Notes under the pieces: model-generated
Seen by the model: the letters and a program-made list of their open reading frames with translations, nothing else
Databases searched by the model: none
Told to the model about the DNA's origin: nothing
Assembly: GCA_031216915.1 (NCBI GenBank)
Contig: CM062289.1
Location: 443,433,587 to 443,497,586 of the forward strand
From: Pictodentalium vernedei
Taxonomy: Eukaryota; Mollusca; Scaphopoda; Dentaliida; Dentaliidae
Direction of reading: 5' to 3'
DNA length: 64,000 bases
Shown: positions 32,410 through 42,470 of the stretch, one piece after another
Numbering within the stretch: the stretch's first letter is position 1
Layout: each line of letters opens with the position of its first letter
Position numbers and translations under genes: made by a program

Positions 32410-33251
32410 TCAAAATCTTGAGTTTACAAGGTTCTGTCTAACAAGGGCCGCAGCACTATCTCTAGCGCCTTCGTAATTGCTATTTATGTTGTCATTTGCG
32501 GCCAGTTCCAAAGATTTGTCCAATGGCACATTTTCATCTCTACACATTTTGTGGAGGGCCAATGTGGCAATCGCCATCTTGCAATATCTTTCTGGGTAAA
32601 ATAACAACCTCTCCCAGGCGTGCCCACACACCGAAATCGCTGCTTCCATACGCCAAAAGACCGCTACACTGGATTTCAAGTTTTCCAGTGGGCAGCATTA
32701 TATGACGCTTCCTTAGTTGTAGTTGGATGTGGGATAGGTGTCATTAGCAATTGCTTGAGGGGATACCCATTGTCGCCAATTAACCATCCACATGGTATTC
32801 TACTTTGCTGGAAGTCGTGATCCAAGGCTGACATATTGAACAAGAATGCATCGTGTGTCGAGCCAGGCCACGTCGCCACAACATGAAGCAACTTCCGCAT
32901 AGAATCGAACACTGCTAGGATGTTTACAAAAAGATACCTCTTCCTGTTGTCATAAGCATCGTTATCTTCAATTGTGCCTTTTGTCTGGTGTGGGTCCCAT
33001 ATAACGTTAGGAGGTAAACTTGCTAGCCTGTAGAAACCTGTCATTATTTCCCGTAAGTCGTTTCCATAGGTCGGCATTTTGATGAATGTTCTGCAATTTC
33101 TAACTAGTGCAGATGTGACTCCATAAACAACACGTGAGACGCTGGCCTTGCTTATATTTTGCATGTGTCCGTTTACGACCTGAAAGCTGCCGTTGACATA
33201 GAAGCAGAGTGCCGTAACGCAAGCAGAGAGACTGGTAAATAGTGCGATGTC
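32410..33251 (-). pseudogene. PIF/Harbinger transposase, broken
   Basis: Minus strand. From the interrupted 5' side: ALCFYVNGSFQVVNGHMQNI, SKASVSRVVYG (helix-turn-helix region), then YDNRKRYLFVNILAVFD and VVATWPGSTHDAFLF. GWLIGDNGYPLKQLLMTPIP holds the second catalytic Asp, and YNAAH follows. A stop ends the frame at 32676, and the codon where this family carries its third catalytic Glu (before RSFGVWKQRFRC) is TAG. After another frame change, CKMAIATLALHKMC is the conserved C-terminal helix. The 162-codon frame (32676-33164) is the longest intact part. HARBI1-like DDE_4 family. The 5' end is cut at 33252 by the element to its right. Confidence 0.9.
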
Positions 33252-33841
33252 ATCTTAGCCCAAGAACATTAGGTTTCACTAGGGAAAAAAATCGGAGAAA
33301 GCTGATTTTTTCAGGGAATGTCGAGTACATGTCACTGAACGATTAGACAAAAGTCCCCTAAAATCCCAGTTGAGCGTTTTTTTCTACAGCCTTTTTTCGA
33401 AAACGCGTTTGAAAAAAATCAAAAAAAATCGCACGAACTTTGTAACCTCGAATTGATCCAACTGTATTTTTTGTTTACGCGTATTTCGAGCTACATAATG
33501 TCTAATATACATTTACCTAGAGGAAAATGTGCATTCTGTGACAATTTCTGCGAAAAATTATTGAAAATTCACAAAAAAGTATCGGATTTACGCAAAAAAT
33601 GACGATTTTCCTAACGGATTTGCCCAAAGGGTCGTAGTACAGAACGGGATGTTAGTTGGACAGACGATAAAAAATCCACCACCATTTGAAGACTTTTATC
33701 ATTGCTTACAAAATAGACATTATGGAAGACCCCCTCTGCTTCTGGCCGAGTTCTCCTTTTGGCATAAAATTCGTCAGCATGAGAACTCAACTATTTTCAG
33801 GCTTGGGACCGAACAGACACGTCTGTGTCTGGCAGCATTAG

Positions 33842-33904
33842 ATCAATAAATAATATTTACAGAATGTACAAAAATCAATAAATAATATTTACAGAATGTA
33901 CAAA
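33842..33904. repeat. 32-bp tandem duplication downstream of the nuclease-like gene
   Basis: ATCAATAAATAATATTTACA plus GAATGTACAAA occurs at 33842-33872 and 33874-33904, identical. Confidence 0.95.
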
Positions 33905-36565
33905 TCAATCAACATGGATTAAATTACATTGACTATTATCAACGCTATATACAGAAATGACATGACCTATATACATATTATTCATCGAACTCAGAAATTT
34001 CCGACAGGACAGTGTTTCTGTGGTTGTTACAAGAATCCGAACTGCAATTACACAAACCTGAGCAAGAGAGTCCTGCCTTCTTACACCACACCTTTTTGTA
34101 CAAGCACTCTTGCAACCACAACTGATCAGATTCAGTAGGTTATCGGGGGCACATGGCTTTGTGGCTGCAGTCGGTACAAGAAGTCCATTGTCTAGCGACC
34201 ACCCCCAATCCGTCGGAGGAAGCGAAGTGCCCAGCCATTGTTGGACCTGGAGATAACATCTGTAGACATGTTGTTGTGCAGCATCGCTGCTTGGTGGGAG
34301 TGAGGCTAGGTCGATGGGTTTATTCAGTTTAGATTTTGCTACATAACGCTTGTAAGTGACATATCTATATTGGTCGAGAGAGGAAACAGTTTTACTCCCG
34401 TATAAGATCAGGAGAAGTTGTTCCCCGGCAGCGGCTACTGCACTTGGTGTACTGTCATCCGCTAAAATTGTGTTGACATACTGTTGTGAGTCGCTAGTAA
34501 CATCGGAGACAATTGTACTGAATACTTTCTTCTTACCAACTCGAAAGAGTGCAGAAGTAGTGTCACAACCACTTATAGAATGTGCTACAAGGAGGTTGCT
34601 TCTATGGTCACCCATTTTGGTTGCTATTTCACTAACTGAAACTAGTAAGTTTGGGGTAATGGAATACATCATGTGAATATTACATCCCGGTTGAACTCGA
34701 GAGGTAAGAATGACTAACAAGTCTGTGTCTGTTCCCACAACGACAACACTGTTGTCATCTTGAGCGATGTCAAGTGCAGTTTCGGCTATCAGTACATCAG
34801 CATCAGCCTCGGCCTGCTTGGACTGAATATTGATAGCAGATAGCTCCTGCATTAGAAGATCGATCAGTTGGGTTTTGTTCTTGGCATTTGCAAGGAAATC
34901 GGATTGGGGTGTGGTGGCTGGTAACTCGGGTGAGATATTGATATCAATGGAATACCTGTCTTTAGATCTACGGGCTTGTTCCATGCCCTTTGTCGACATT
35001 GTACAAGCATAACCATCAAAAACAACCACGACGTTCGCCCCAAAATGTCTCACTAGATAATTGGAATATGATGTACATATGTCCTTATATGACGACTGTT
35101 TAGGCCACACAACTGCCCTCAATAAAAATCCACCATCTACAACAAACAGAGAATGTTCTGGGATTTTAGTTTGCTCGGAACCGTATGTCTTGAGGATCTT
35201 ACCGAGCGTGCTTTTCTGTGTCTTCCTCATTCCAGCAGAATCAAACAATGCTGGTGGTTTCGGGGCGAGTTCATATTTGAGATACTCTTCCATCTCTGCT
35301 TGTGACTGAATAACACATGTGATGTGGTTGAACAGAATTGTGGGGTCAATCACTACCTTACTTCCACGGACTTTGATGCTATTTGCCATCGATGCGAAAG
35401 ACTTCACAGTGTCAACACGTCGTAGTTTGATGCTGTTGAACGTTTTGCTTACAACATTCGATACGCAACATTCACCAATTTTGCGAACTTGGTCACAGTT
35501 CACAGTTTCGTCGGCCACAAGCCCGGTCGCTATAGAGACTAATTGTAGTGGATCTCTATTCTGAAAGGGGGAATGCACTCTGAGCCAGTTCAATAATTTG
35601 GTGATATCATTGGCATCAGTCAATTGTGAACTTTGACGGAGATCCCGATGTTGTTCGCCATGACCAGTGTGAACATGAACAAAATTTTCGAGAGCATTAC
35701 ATATCGGAAGGCAAAGAGGTAGTCCATGTACCCATTTCGCAACAGTGCTATCGGTTATTCCCCTGCCATGTGTGAGACCACCAGGGAGCTTGAACATTCT
35801 CATTAAACTCTGCTCTATGGTCTGATCAGAATATATCCCGTCCCAGAATTTATCTGAGCGCCTTATGGTAAAGTAACCTTTCTCAGTGAACAACTTCAAA
35901 TCATCCTGTTGCATTATTTCTGTTAGCTCATTCATCTGCTGCAAATAGAGATGAGAACTTTTTGCGTATGCAAAATGACCACTTGCGTGAAATACTGGAA
36001 TCATATTGCGAACACAATATGTGTGGAGTTCCCAGTCGCCTGTGCGCTCTGCTCTCAAGAACAACTGGAGAAGACCTATTTGCTCGTAGTATTGTACCCA
36101 AAGCTTTCCTGTGCGTCCTACGGACGCATTCTGGAGCAGTTCGTGTAATTTTGACAGTAGATGGTTGACACTTTCTTGAATGACAGCGTCAGCTGTTGTA
36201 CAGTCACCTCTGGCAAGTCCACAGAATATTTCATTGACTTCTGTGCAGTCTATATTATCTAGTGTTCGGCTTTCTTCAAACACAAGTTTTGTAATGGCAA
36301 TTTGTGTTAGCAAATGGGCACGAACTGCTCTTGAATATGCATGACCACTGACCAAATGATGGATTGACCCACCAGCATAAACAGTCCCCCAAAGTTCATC
36401 CAAGCCGCTACCAGCCATGATCGAACCAATTGCCCCTAAATATGACATAATCATATGGAAGCCGCCGAGTCTAACGAAAACTTTTGTCAACTTACATGCC
36501 AATGCATCTTGAGTGTAGGCGAACACCACATTATGTGATTTAATCGAACATGGAAATTGAAACAA
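33905..36565 (-). CDS. 886-aa PIN/XPG-like nuclease-domain protein, transposon-encoded
   Basis: The only long intact frame in the window. Residues 1-400 are a helical region with GSGLDELWGTVYAGGSIHHL and SGHAYSRAVRAHLLTQ that I recognise from a widespread family of uncharacterised, multicopy invertebrate proteins. Residues ~473-680 have the acidic pattern of the PIN/XPG (FEN-like) fold: FVVDGG (Asp477), VVFDGY (Asp517), EADADVLI (Glu586, Asp588, Asp590), VVGTDTDLL (Asp613, Asp615), SGCDTTSALF (Asp668). LPPSSDAAQQHVYR and DWGWS precede a cysteine cluster (CGCKSACTKRC, 816-826). At about 34083-34092 a 1-base loss shifts the frame. The shifted frame carries four to five more spaced cysteines and stops at 33978, so residues after ~827 are artefactual. 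Relatives I recall extend further at the N-terminus, so the start may be truncated too. Any nuclease or transposase role is inferred from the family pattern. Confidence 0.75.
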   Translation of the reverse strand: MFQFPCSIKSHNVVFAYTQDALACKLTKVFVRLGGFHMIMSYLGAIGSIMAGSGLDELWGTVYAGGSIHHLVSGHAYSRAVRAHLLTQIAITKLVFEESRTLDNIDCTEVNEIFCGLARGDCTTADAVIQESVNHLLSKLHELLQNASVGRTGKLWVQYYEQIGLLQLFLRAERTGDWELHTYCVRNMIPVFHASGHFAYAKSSHLYLQQMNELTEIMQQDDLKLFTEKGYFTIRRSDKFWDGIYSDQTIEQSLMRMFKLPGGLTHGRGITDSTVAKWVHGLPLCLPICNALENFVHVHTGHGEQHRDLRQSSQLTDANDITKLLNWLRVHSPFQNRDPLQLVSIATGLVADETVNCDQVRKIGECCVSNVVSKTFNSIKLRRVDTVKSFASMANSIKVRGSKVVIDPTILFNHITCVIQSQAEMEEYLKYELAPKPPALFDSAGMRKTQKSTLGKILKTYGSEQTKIPEHSLFVVDGGFLLRAVVWPKQSSYKDICTSYSNYLVRHFGANVVVVFDGYACTMSTKGMEQARRSKDRYSIDINISPELPATTPQSDFLANAKNKTQLIDLLMQELSAINIQSKQAEADADVLIAETALDIAQDDNSVVVVGTDTDLLVILTSRVQPGCNIHMMYSITPNLLVSVSEIATKMGDHRSNLLVAHSISGCDTTSALFRVGKKKVFSTIVSDVTSDSQQYVNTILADDSTPSAVAAAGEQLLLILYGSKTVSSLDQYRYVTYKRYVAKSKLNKPIDLASLPPSSDAAQQHVYRCYLQVQQWLGTSLPPTDWGWSLDNGLLVPTAATKPCAPDNLLNLISCGCKSACTKRCGVRRQDSLAQVCVIAVRILVTTTETLSCRKFLSSMNNMYIGHVISVYSVDNSQCNLIHVD

Positions 36566-37156
36566 TGATGCTATAATACGGTATTTGAATGAGAAAAGTC
36601 GATGCCGTTTGAATTTGAGTTTAGGGGGTATGGTTAATATTTCACACAGTTCACCAGTTCATTATGGAATAAATGACTATTGTTATATATCATTATAAAG
36701 CCACTGCTTTTCTGCAATTTTTGATATATAATTTAACTCCCAAAGTAGTCGTAGGTTTGATTTAATGGACGTTGTGTACCGTTGTGTGTATGAAAACAAT
36801 AAATTTTTTTTCGTAATTTTGTACATTTTCGTGAATATTTCACCATTGAGTGTGAGGATTGGTACAAAGTTGGCATTTTCTGTTGGGGATATGTATTCTC
36901 AATATAATTCAGCACGATATTTATGATTCTCACCCTACTAAGGCGAATAAGAATGAGAAATATGGAGCTGGGTCGAATTTTTTTTTTAATTTTTTTTTTC
37001 ATCAAAAAAACGCTATAACTAAAAAAGCTCAACTCGGATTCGCGGGGACTTTTCACACTTTATCCGCAATGTGTGTCCCGGAAACATATAAAAAAATCAG
37101 CTTTCTCCGATTTTTTTCCTTACTTTCTCATTTTTATGTCTAATGTGCCTGGACTA

Positions 37157-37432
37157 ATCTTGTGTCGTTCAGTGTCATATATTACAAGTTCACACTCCTG
37201 AGCACTAACTTCCAGGGCGAACGGTCCATGTAGTCGAGAGGTGGCGTCTTTGAAAACGCGCTAGCGACGAAGATGTCTCTTGGTTTGAAGCAATATATAC
37301 ACCACCGTCATTTTGTCGGAGTTAAGAACATCTGATGCATGCTTTAGATCTGTCGTAAATTTTAAGCAATTACTTGTGAAGTTTCTATTGTGAAATCAGC
37401 AATTATGCTTATGTTAGTCATAAGGTACACTT
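37157..37432. other. Flank of the TIR element, possible transposase 5' part
   Basis: On the minus strand one frame reads GPFALEVSAQECELVIYDTE then RHK up to the element boundary, which could be the missing N-terminal side of the Harbinger gene. I cannot confirm the homology. The rest is non-repetitive. Confidence 0.4.
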
Positions 37433-37513
37433 ATGCCTAAGAATGTTCATAAGTGTGTTAATGAAATTTGGTTCACAAAAATCGTCAATCGAATGTTTTT
37501 GTTCTTTCAATTT

Positions 37514-37577
37514 ATAGGTCAAAACGTATGTTATGACCATGCGTTGGAACGAGCTTGTAGAGCTCGTTTAAATGATT
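37514..37577. repeat. PB-family palindrome remnant (copy 6)
   Basis: AAAACGTATGTTATGACCAT, then GTTGGAACGAGCTTGTAGAG and a decayed second arm (GCTCGTTTAAATGA, GGTCAT). The terminal sequences are no longer recognisable. Confidence 0.65.
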
Positions 37578-37593
37578 TGGTCATCAGTTGTAT

Positions 37594-38468
37594 AAGTGTT
37601 AACCAACACTTGCAAAATATTTTTTGAATAATTACTACAAATTGTGTATTACCGTATTACAGGAAGCAACAAAATAAGTAGAATCCTCGAGGCATTTGAG
37701 GACACTTTTATAATCTATGAATACAATTCTTTAATAATACCCCTTTTAAACTTAAAACGCACTCCAGGATTGAGTATAGATATTGTATAACTGCAGTGTT
37801 TGAGTTTTGCAGCCAACCCACGGACCCACACGCACAAAAGGCGTGTAGTTTTATTTCGCGGACACTTTGTTTTAACCGAACTGAATTGCGTAATAATCAT
37901 AAAATTGTCGTAACGTGTTCATAAGTTGGACAGAATAAAAATGGCATAAGTATTGTTTTGTGAAACACTTACACCATTTTTTACTTAGGAACTTCATCGG
38001 AATCTCATACAAACATACTTATGAATGTCTTATGCACATTCATAAGTCATATTAATGAAATCGGCCCCATGTTCAGATGGTTTTGGTTTTTACATTAAGT
38101 AAGAGGATAAAATATACAGCACGGAAGCTTTCAAAGGAAAAAATACCCTTTGCCAAAAATATTTAAGAGGAGAAACCGTTCATACCCAAATCTTTTCTGA
38201 ACTTGTGCCTAGGACGTGTGTTGAAAACAATTGATATGACAACGAGTGATGTACCCTTTGTGGAATTTTTATACCATTACGTAACGCGAGCTGAAGTTAA
38301 CACTTTCGACCAACTGAAATATTTCAGACGACTGAACACTTGCAAGTGTTAACCAACACTTGTAAAATATCTTTTGAATAATTACTACAAATGTGTATTA
38401 CCGTATTACAGGAAGTAACAAAATAAGTAGAATCCTCGAGGCATTTGAGGACACTTTTATAATCTATG
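37594..38468. repeat. ~125-bp direct repeats bracketing an inverted M copy
   Basis: AGTGTTAACCAACACTTG..AGAATCCTCGAGGCATTTGA..TCTATGA is present at 37594-37719 and at 38344-38468 with about four differences. Between them, 37720-38205 is the M repeat in reverse orientation (M copy 2), then ~135 bp of other sequence. It looks like a terminal-direct-repeat structure, but the TG..CA ends of an LTR are not evident. Confidence 0.75.
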
Positions 38469-38699
38469 ACGAGAATCAAATGAACATTTTGCGAGAATCA
38501 ATGTTGACTGTCATTGTTTTTCTTGCAAGAATCATTTGCGAGAATCGATTCTGAATCTTGCATGAATTGTAAGTCCTGACTAGAGGTACTTCAGGGGCGT
38601 ACAGATACCCAATAATTTGATGTATTATAAAATAGACCATTATCGTCCATGAAATAAACTTGAGGTGTGACAGTCCCAGATGGGCCTGTCCATATCCCC

Positions 38700-39190
38700 C
38701 GCCGCCACCATTATTCTAAGACGACAAGTTGCAAAATTTTCGTAAAATCGTCCGTGAACATCCTTACCACGTTTTAAAGGAATCGACCCAAAAATATCTG
38801 AGAAAATCTCTGGACAAAATTCAGGCATTCTAAGACGAAAAGGTGTATAACTCTGGCAAGAATAGTCCAATCGAAACTATAATCGCACGTGCACATGTTC
38901 CCATGGTAGCGAACATCCGTACCCATTTTCAAAGAAATCGTCGAATAAGCGTTCAAGAAAATCTCCGGAAGAAATTCAGGCATTCTAAGATGAAAAGGGG
39001 CATAACTCTGTCAAAAAAAAGTCCGATCAAAACTGTAATGGCAAGTGCACAGAAACCCATTGCAGTAAACATCCATACCAGTTTTCAAAGGAATCGGCCC
39101 ATAAACGTCTCAGAAAATCTCCGGACAAAATTCTATGCCTGCTTTTTCAGATCGAAAAGGGGCAGAATTCTGGAAAAAATAATCCGACCG
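38700..39190. repeat. 154-bp degenerate tandem array
   Basis: About 3.3 units. CATTCTAAGA begins units at 38827 and 38981, with earlier and later partial units near 38713 and 39135. Each holds AAAAGGGGCATAACTCTG, TCCGATCAAAACTG, GCACGTGCACA-like, a CCATACC..TTTTCAAAGGAATCG block and AAAATCTCCGGACAAAATTC. I associate this repeat with bivalve genomes. The 148-codon frame at 38843-39289 is the repeat read through. Confidence 0.85.
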
Positions 39191-39480
39191 GAACTACTGT
39201 ACTACTCAAAGTTTGCTAAGCACCACATAGTTGACACACCATTGTGGAATTTGCTTGTGACATATTTGCAATATATTGAGAGGATATGATTGAGGAATGA
39301 TTGAGATGGTCCCCAGTGTATACATTAGCTCTCTTGAAAGGCAGACTTTTCGTGAGAGTAATGCAAAGCATGTACCCCTTGATTTTCATGATGTTTTCGT
39401 GTACTGTCTACATGTACATGGCATGTGTAGGGTATTCAATGTCCATTTTAACACAAACCCTTGTGATTTAATGATTGAAT

Positions 39481-40535
39481 ATGGCGAATGCAAATGAAAG
39501 AAGACATTTGTCTGAAGCAGAAATGTGGCGGGCTGTTGGGATGGTGGAGCAAGGGGATACGCATCCTCACGTTGGTGAAGCCCTCGGTGTGCACCATACT
39601 CTGATCACCACAGACTGAGCAAAATTTCAGTAGTTTGGCACACCAGTAAGACAGCATGGTGGTGGCAGAGACAGGGCAGCATCTGCAGCAGAAACCGGTT
39701 TTTATCATTCAGGCCCGTAGGAACCGCTTTGCAACAGAACTCCAGCTTCGCAGTGACTTTCAGGGAAGTCAGAGTGGTACTATGGTGAGAGATTTTGATA
39801 TATTTCAGAATGCATCCGGGGTAAATGTTTCGGCGCAGACTATCCGGGCAAGGTTGCACGAAGGTGGTCTCCGATCGAGAAGACCATCTATTCGCATTCC
39901 GCTGTCCCAGAACCACCGCCAGACACGATATGAATGGGCCATGGACCATGTTGGATGTTCCAAAGAGGATTGGCGACCTGTCCTTTTTACAGAAGAGTCA
40001 AGGTACTGCATAGACTACACAGATGGATGTTCTGGGGTATGGAGAAGTCCAGGAGAGTGATTCCATGCAGCCAACATTGCTGGACATGACCGCTATGGTG
40101 GAGGGTCAATAATGGTTCTGGGACGGCATCAGCTGGGATGGACGTACAGAGCTCTGTGTCCATGACCGTGGTACATTGGCTGCACAGCGGTATATTGATG
40201 AGATCCTGGATGCCAACGTCAGATTGTATGCAGGTGCAGTGGGTGATAGATCCATTCTGATGGACGATAATGCCCGTCCTCATTTTGCCTATGCTGTCCG
40301 GGAGTACCAACAGGGGGGGGGGGGGGATTGGGCGTATGGGCTGGCCTGCAAAATCCCCTGACCTCAATTTAATCGAACATGTCTGGAATGAGTTGCAGCT
40401 TGCAATTTCAGCCCGTCTAGTCAAGAAGTGTCCAGGAGCTTTGTGCCATGATGGTACAAGAATGGAACAACATCCCACAAAGGACCACCAGGAACCTGCT
40501 TGGGGGCATGAAAAGGCGTTGTCAAGCTGTAATTA
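39481..40535 (+). pseudogene. Tc1-like transposase, frameshifted
   Basis: Starts at ATG 39481 with MANANERRHLSEAEMWRAVG (N-terminal helix-turn-helix), then a stop near 39616. VNVSAQTIRARLHEGGLRSR continues the bipartite DNA-binding domain. VLFTEESRYCIDYTDG has the first acidic position changed (TEES where FSDES is usual), MDDNARPHFA carries the second Asp, and WPAKSPDLNLIEHVWNEL the third (Glu). A 13-G run at 40315-40327 and at least four frame changes disable it. Family: Tc1/mariner DD34E type. Possible decayed inverted ends TTGAGAGGATA near 39275 and 40680 were not confirmed. Confidence 0.9.
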
Positions 40536-40852
40536 ACAGTAATGGGTCTCATACTCGATAATGAACCCATACCAGTTCGCTCCTTCAACTTTTTGGCACA
40601 TTTGACAAATTCTTGGGAAACTGCTTCTTTATCAACAAGTATCCATATATTGCGTGAAAATGAAATATATGTATCCTCTCAAGGCAAAAGTTTCAAAATC
40701 TATCAACGCACAAGAAAGGCTGGTTAACTAGTAGAGAACTGGAAGCCCATACTTGGGTTCTATTCTGAACGGAAGGAACATAAAGTTAAAGGCTTCATAT
40801 TCTGTAGATGTTCTTCATATTATCTTCGGAGAACATTACTTCATCGCCATTG

Positions 40853-40911
40853 ATTTGCATTGTTACAATTTTTGGGAGTGTGCCTGCACTCTCCCATAAA
40901 TTGTAACAAGA
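40853..40911. repeat. O hairpin element, copy 1
   Basis: TTGTTACAATTTTTGGGAGT / ACTCTCCCATAAATTGTAAC arms around GTGCCTGC. The flanking upstream block (GGCTTCATATTCTGTAG..ATTATCTTCGGAG) has an inverted counterpart downstream of the related hairpin at 59998-60052. Confidence 0.75.
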
Positions 40912-41214
40912 CAAAAACGTGTGAATATATTTTCCGGCTGAATTTTTTTAAGCACTCTACCTGTCAAGTTACTCATACTTTACCATTCAAGACGCAATAT
41001 TTGGTTAACCGGTCATCCGTTCACGTAGATTTCAATTTGCGTAACCACTACGGGAAGGAAACGAGCGTTCTCGTCAAATTTTGCACACTGTTTAACAGAC
41101 ACACTTTCATTCCCTGACACATCAATAAATATCTACTGCCTAGGGTGACGGTCAGAGATTAACAATTCTTGCAATTGTTTCTGCTACATTGAACAAATAC
41201 TTTTGTTTTTAGCC

Positions 41215-41870
41215 CCAAAATAAATGGTACATTCCCAACCAACTTTTGTACAGATATGTTTTGAGGTGAAAAAGCAACTACCTCGTCGAAATGGGGGAAC
41301 CCTATCAATTTTGAGCCCAAAATGTCAAGTTTGCAGGTTGTGGGGTACTTCCGATCGGGTTGTCTGTATCTAACTTGACTACAATTTGGCTAGGACCATT
41401 AAACTTCACAGCTACACTGACTATAGAAAACGGGTTAACCCTGCTGATTTGTGGGGCGGGAAGGAGAAAGGTCAAGGTTACAGGGCTCTCTAACCCGAAA
41501 ACGGTTCCGAACTCTAAATTGACAATGCTTTAACCAAGCACTATAAAGTTTGAGAGGTACCTTGCCTTGGGGAAGGGATGAACATAAAGGGTTGTCGGTC
41601 AACTGGTAAAAAGTCAGGGGTACATGCCAAAGAATTCTCCACTCAAACATGGTTCTGGACTCAAGTTTGACAGCGCTTTGGCGTAGGATCATGAAATGGG
41701 ACAGGCACACTACCTAGACGAGAGGAATGAAACCAACTGGTTTGGAGTTCCAAAGTCAAGACCCTAGGGCGCTTTAACAGGGGTCCCCGGACTCTAAATA
41801 GACGACGCTTTGGCGAAGGGATTGGACACTTCACATGTACACTGCTGAGGTGACGGAAATAATGCATGTC
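41215..41870. repeat. Degenerate ~150-bp tandem array
   Basis: Repeated pattern of GGACTCTAAATWGAC, GCTTTGGCGAAGG, ATGAAATGGGACAGG and CTACCTRGACGAG-like lines with heavy decay. The end continues after hAT-G copy 5 as CATGCTCTAACTCGAGAACA (42486-42505), again a bivalve-style repeat. Confidence 0.6.
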
Positions 41871-41894
41871 AATTCCGTCAAATGATCTGTCAGC

Positions 41895-42462
41895 TAGAGC
41901 TGTAGGTTAACCGAAACCGATCCAAGGTTTTTAGGTTTTTTTTAAAAACCGAAACCGAAACCGTCGACATCCCGTAATCTAAGGTTTTTCGTTTTTTATT
42001 AAATACTCTCTTGCTGCAGAAATTCACAGAATGTAGCCATCCCAGAGTAGTGAGAGTACCCAGACACTGCCATTGGCAGTGTCTGGGCACTCTCACTACT
42101 CTGGGAAGGCTACATTCTGTATACTTCCGACATTTCAGTTTAGTTGTGTTTACAGCTTTCCCCAAGTTGCGTGTAGGTGTCAGACCTCGAAAAATGGCCA
42201 AGCACAATAAAAGTTCTGTATATTTAGGTAATTATTATATTGGACTTCCTGATTCGTCATGTATTATAGCTTATTTCGAGCATTCATTGAGTTTCACTCA
42301 ATTTCACTGCCATTCAGGTATGACTCCGGACATAAGAATGAGTTTTATTGAATTTTATTTGGCCTCATGAACAAACCGAAAACCGAACCGAACCGAGGTT
42401 TTACTCCACCTGATAAACCAAAACCGAAACCGAACAAGAAATTTAAAAACCTACAGCTCTAG
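41895..42462. mobile_element. hAT-G MITE copy 5
   Basis: Flanks CTGTCAGC and GTGTCAGC (7 of 8). Central palindrome complete, with one change (GGGCACTC). Orientation as copy 2. Confidence 0.95.
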
Positions 42463-42470
42463 TGTCAGCC

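Larger units (their letters stand above)
33256..37156. mobile_element. 3.9-kb TIR element carrying XPG-like protein (Academ-like)
   Basis: The left end TAGCCCAAGAACATTAGG and the right end (reverse complement) TAGTCCAGGCACATTAGA start inverted repeats that stay alignable for at least ~130 bp. The best-conserved block, GAAAAAAATCGGAGAAAGCT, is at 33294-33313 and inverted at 37096-37115, followed by AAAAGTCCCC and GTTGAGC motifs at matching distances. ATCT flanks both ends (33252-33255, 37157-37160), a candidate 4-bp duplication. It contains one long minus-strand coding sequence. Large TIRs, a short duplication and a nuclease-containing protein fit what I remember of the Academ superfamily (AcademX type). 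Confidence 0.65.

Noticed and set aside
37594-38468. Solo or complete LTR retrotransposon
   Set aside because: The direct repeats lack TG..CA ends, a primer-binding site or polypurine tract, and the inside is another repeat family.
38843-39289. 148-codon basic protein
   Set aside because: Translation of the 154-bp tandem array; internal repeats of the predicted protein follow the DNA repeat.
39240-40720. Terminal inverted repeats of the second Tc1-like element
   Set aside because: TTGAGAGGATA appears near both sides, but the match is short and the expected flanking TA and arm length were not clear.
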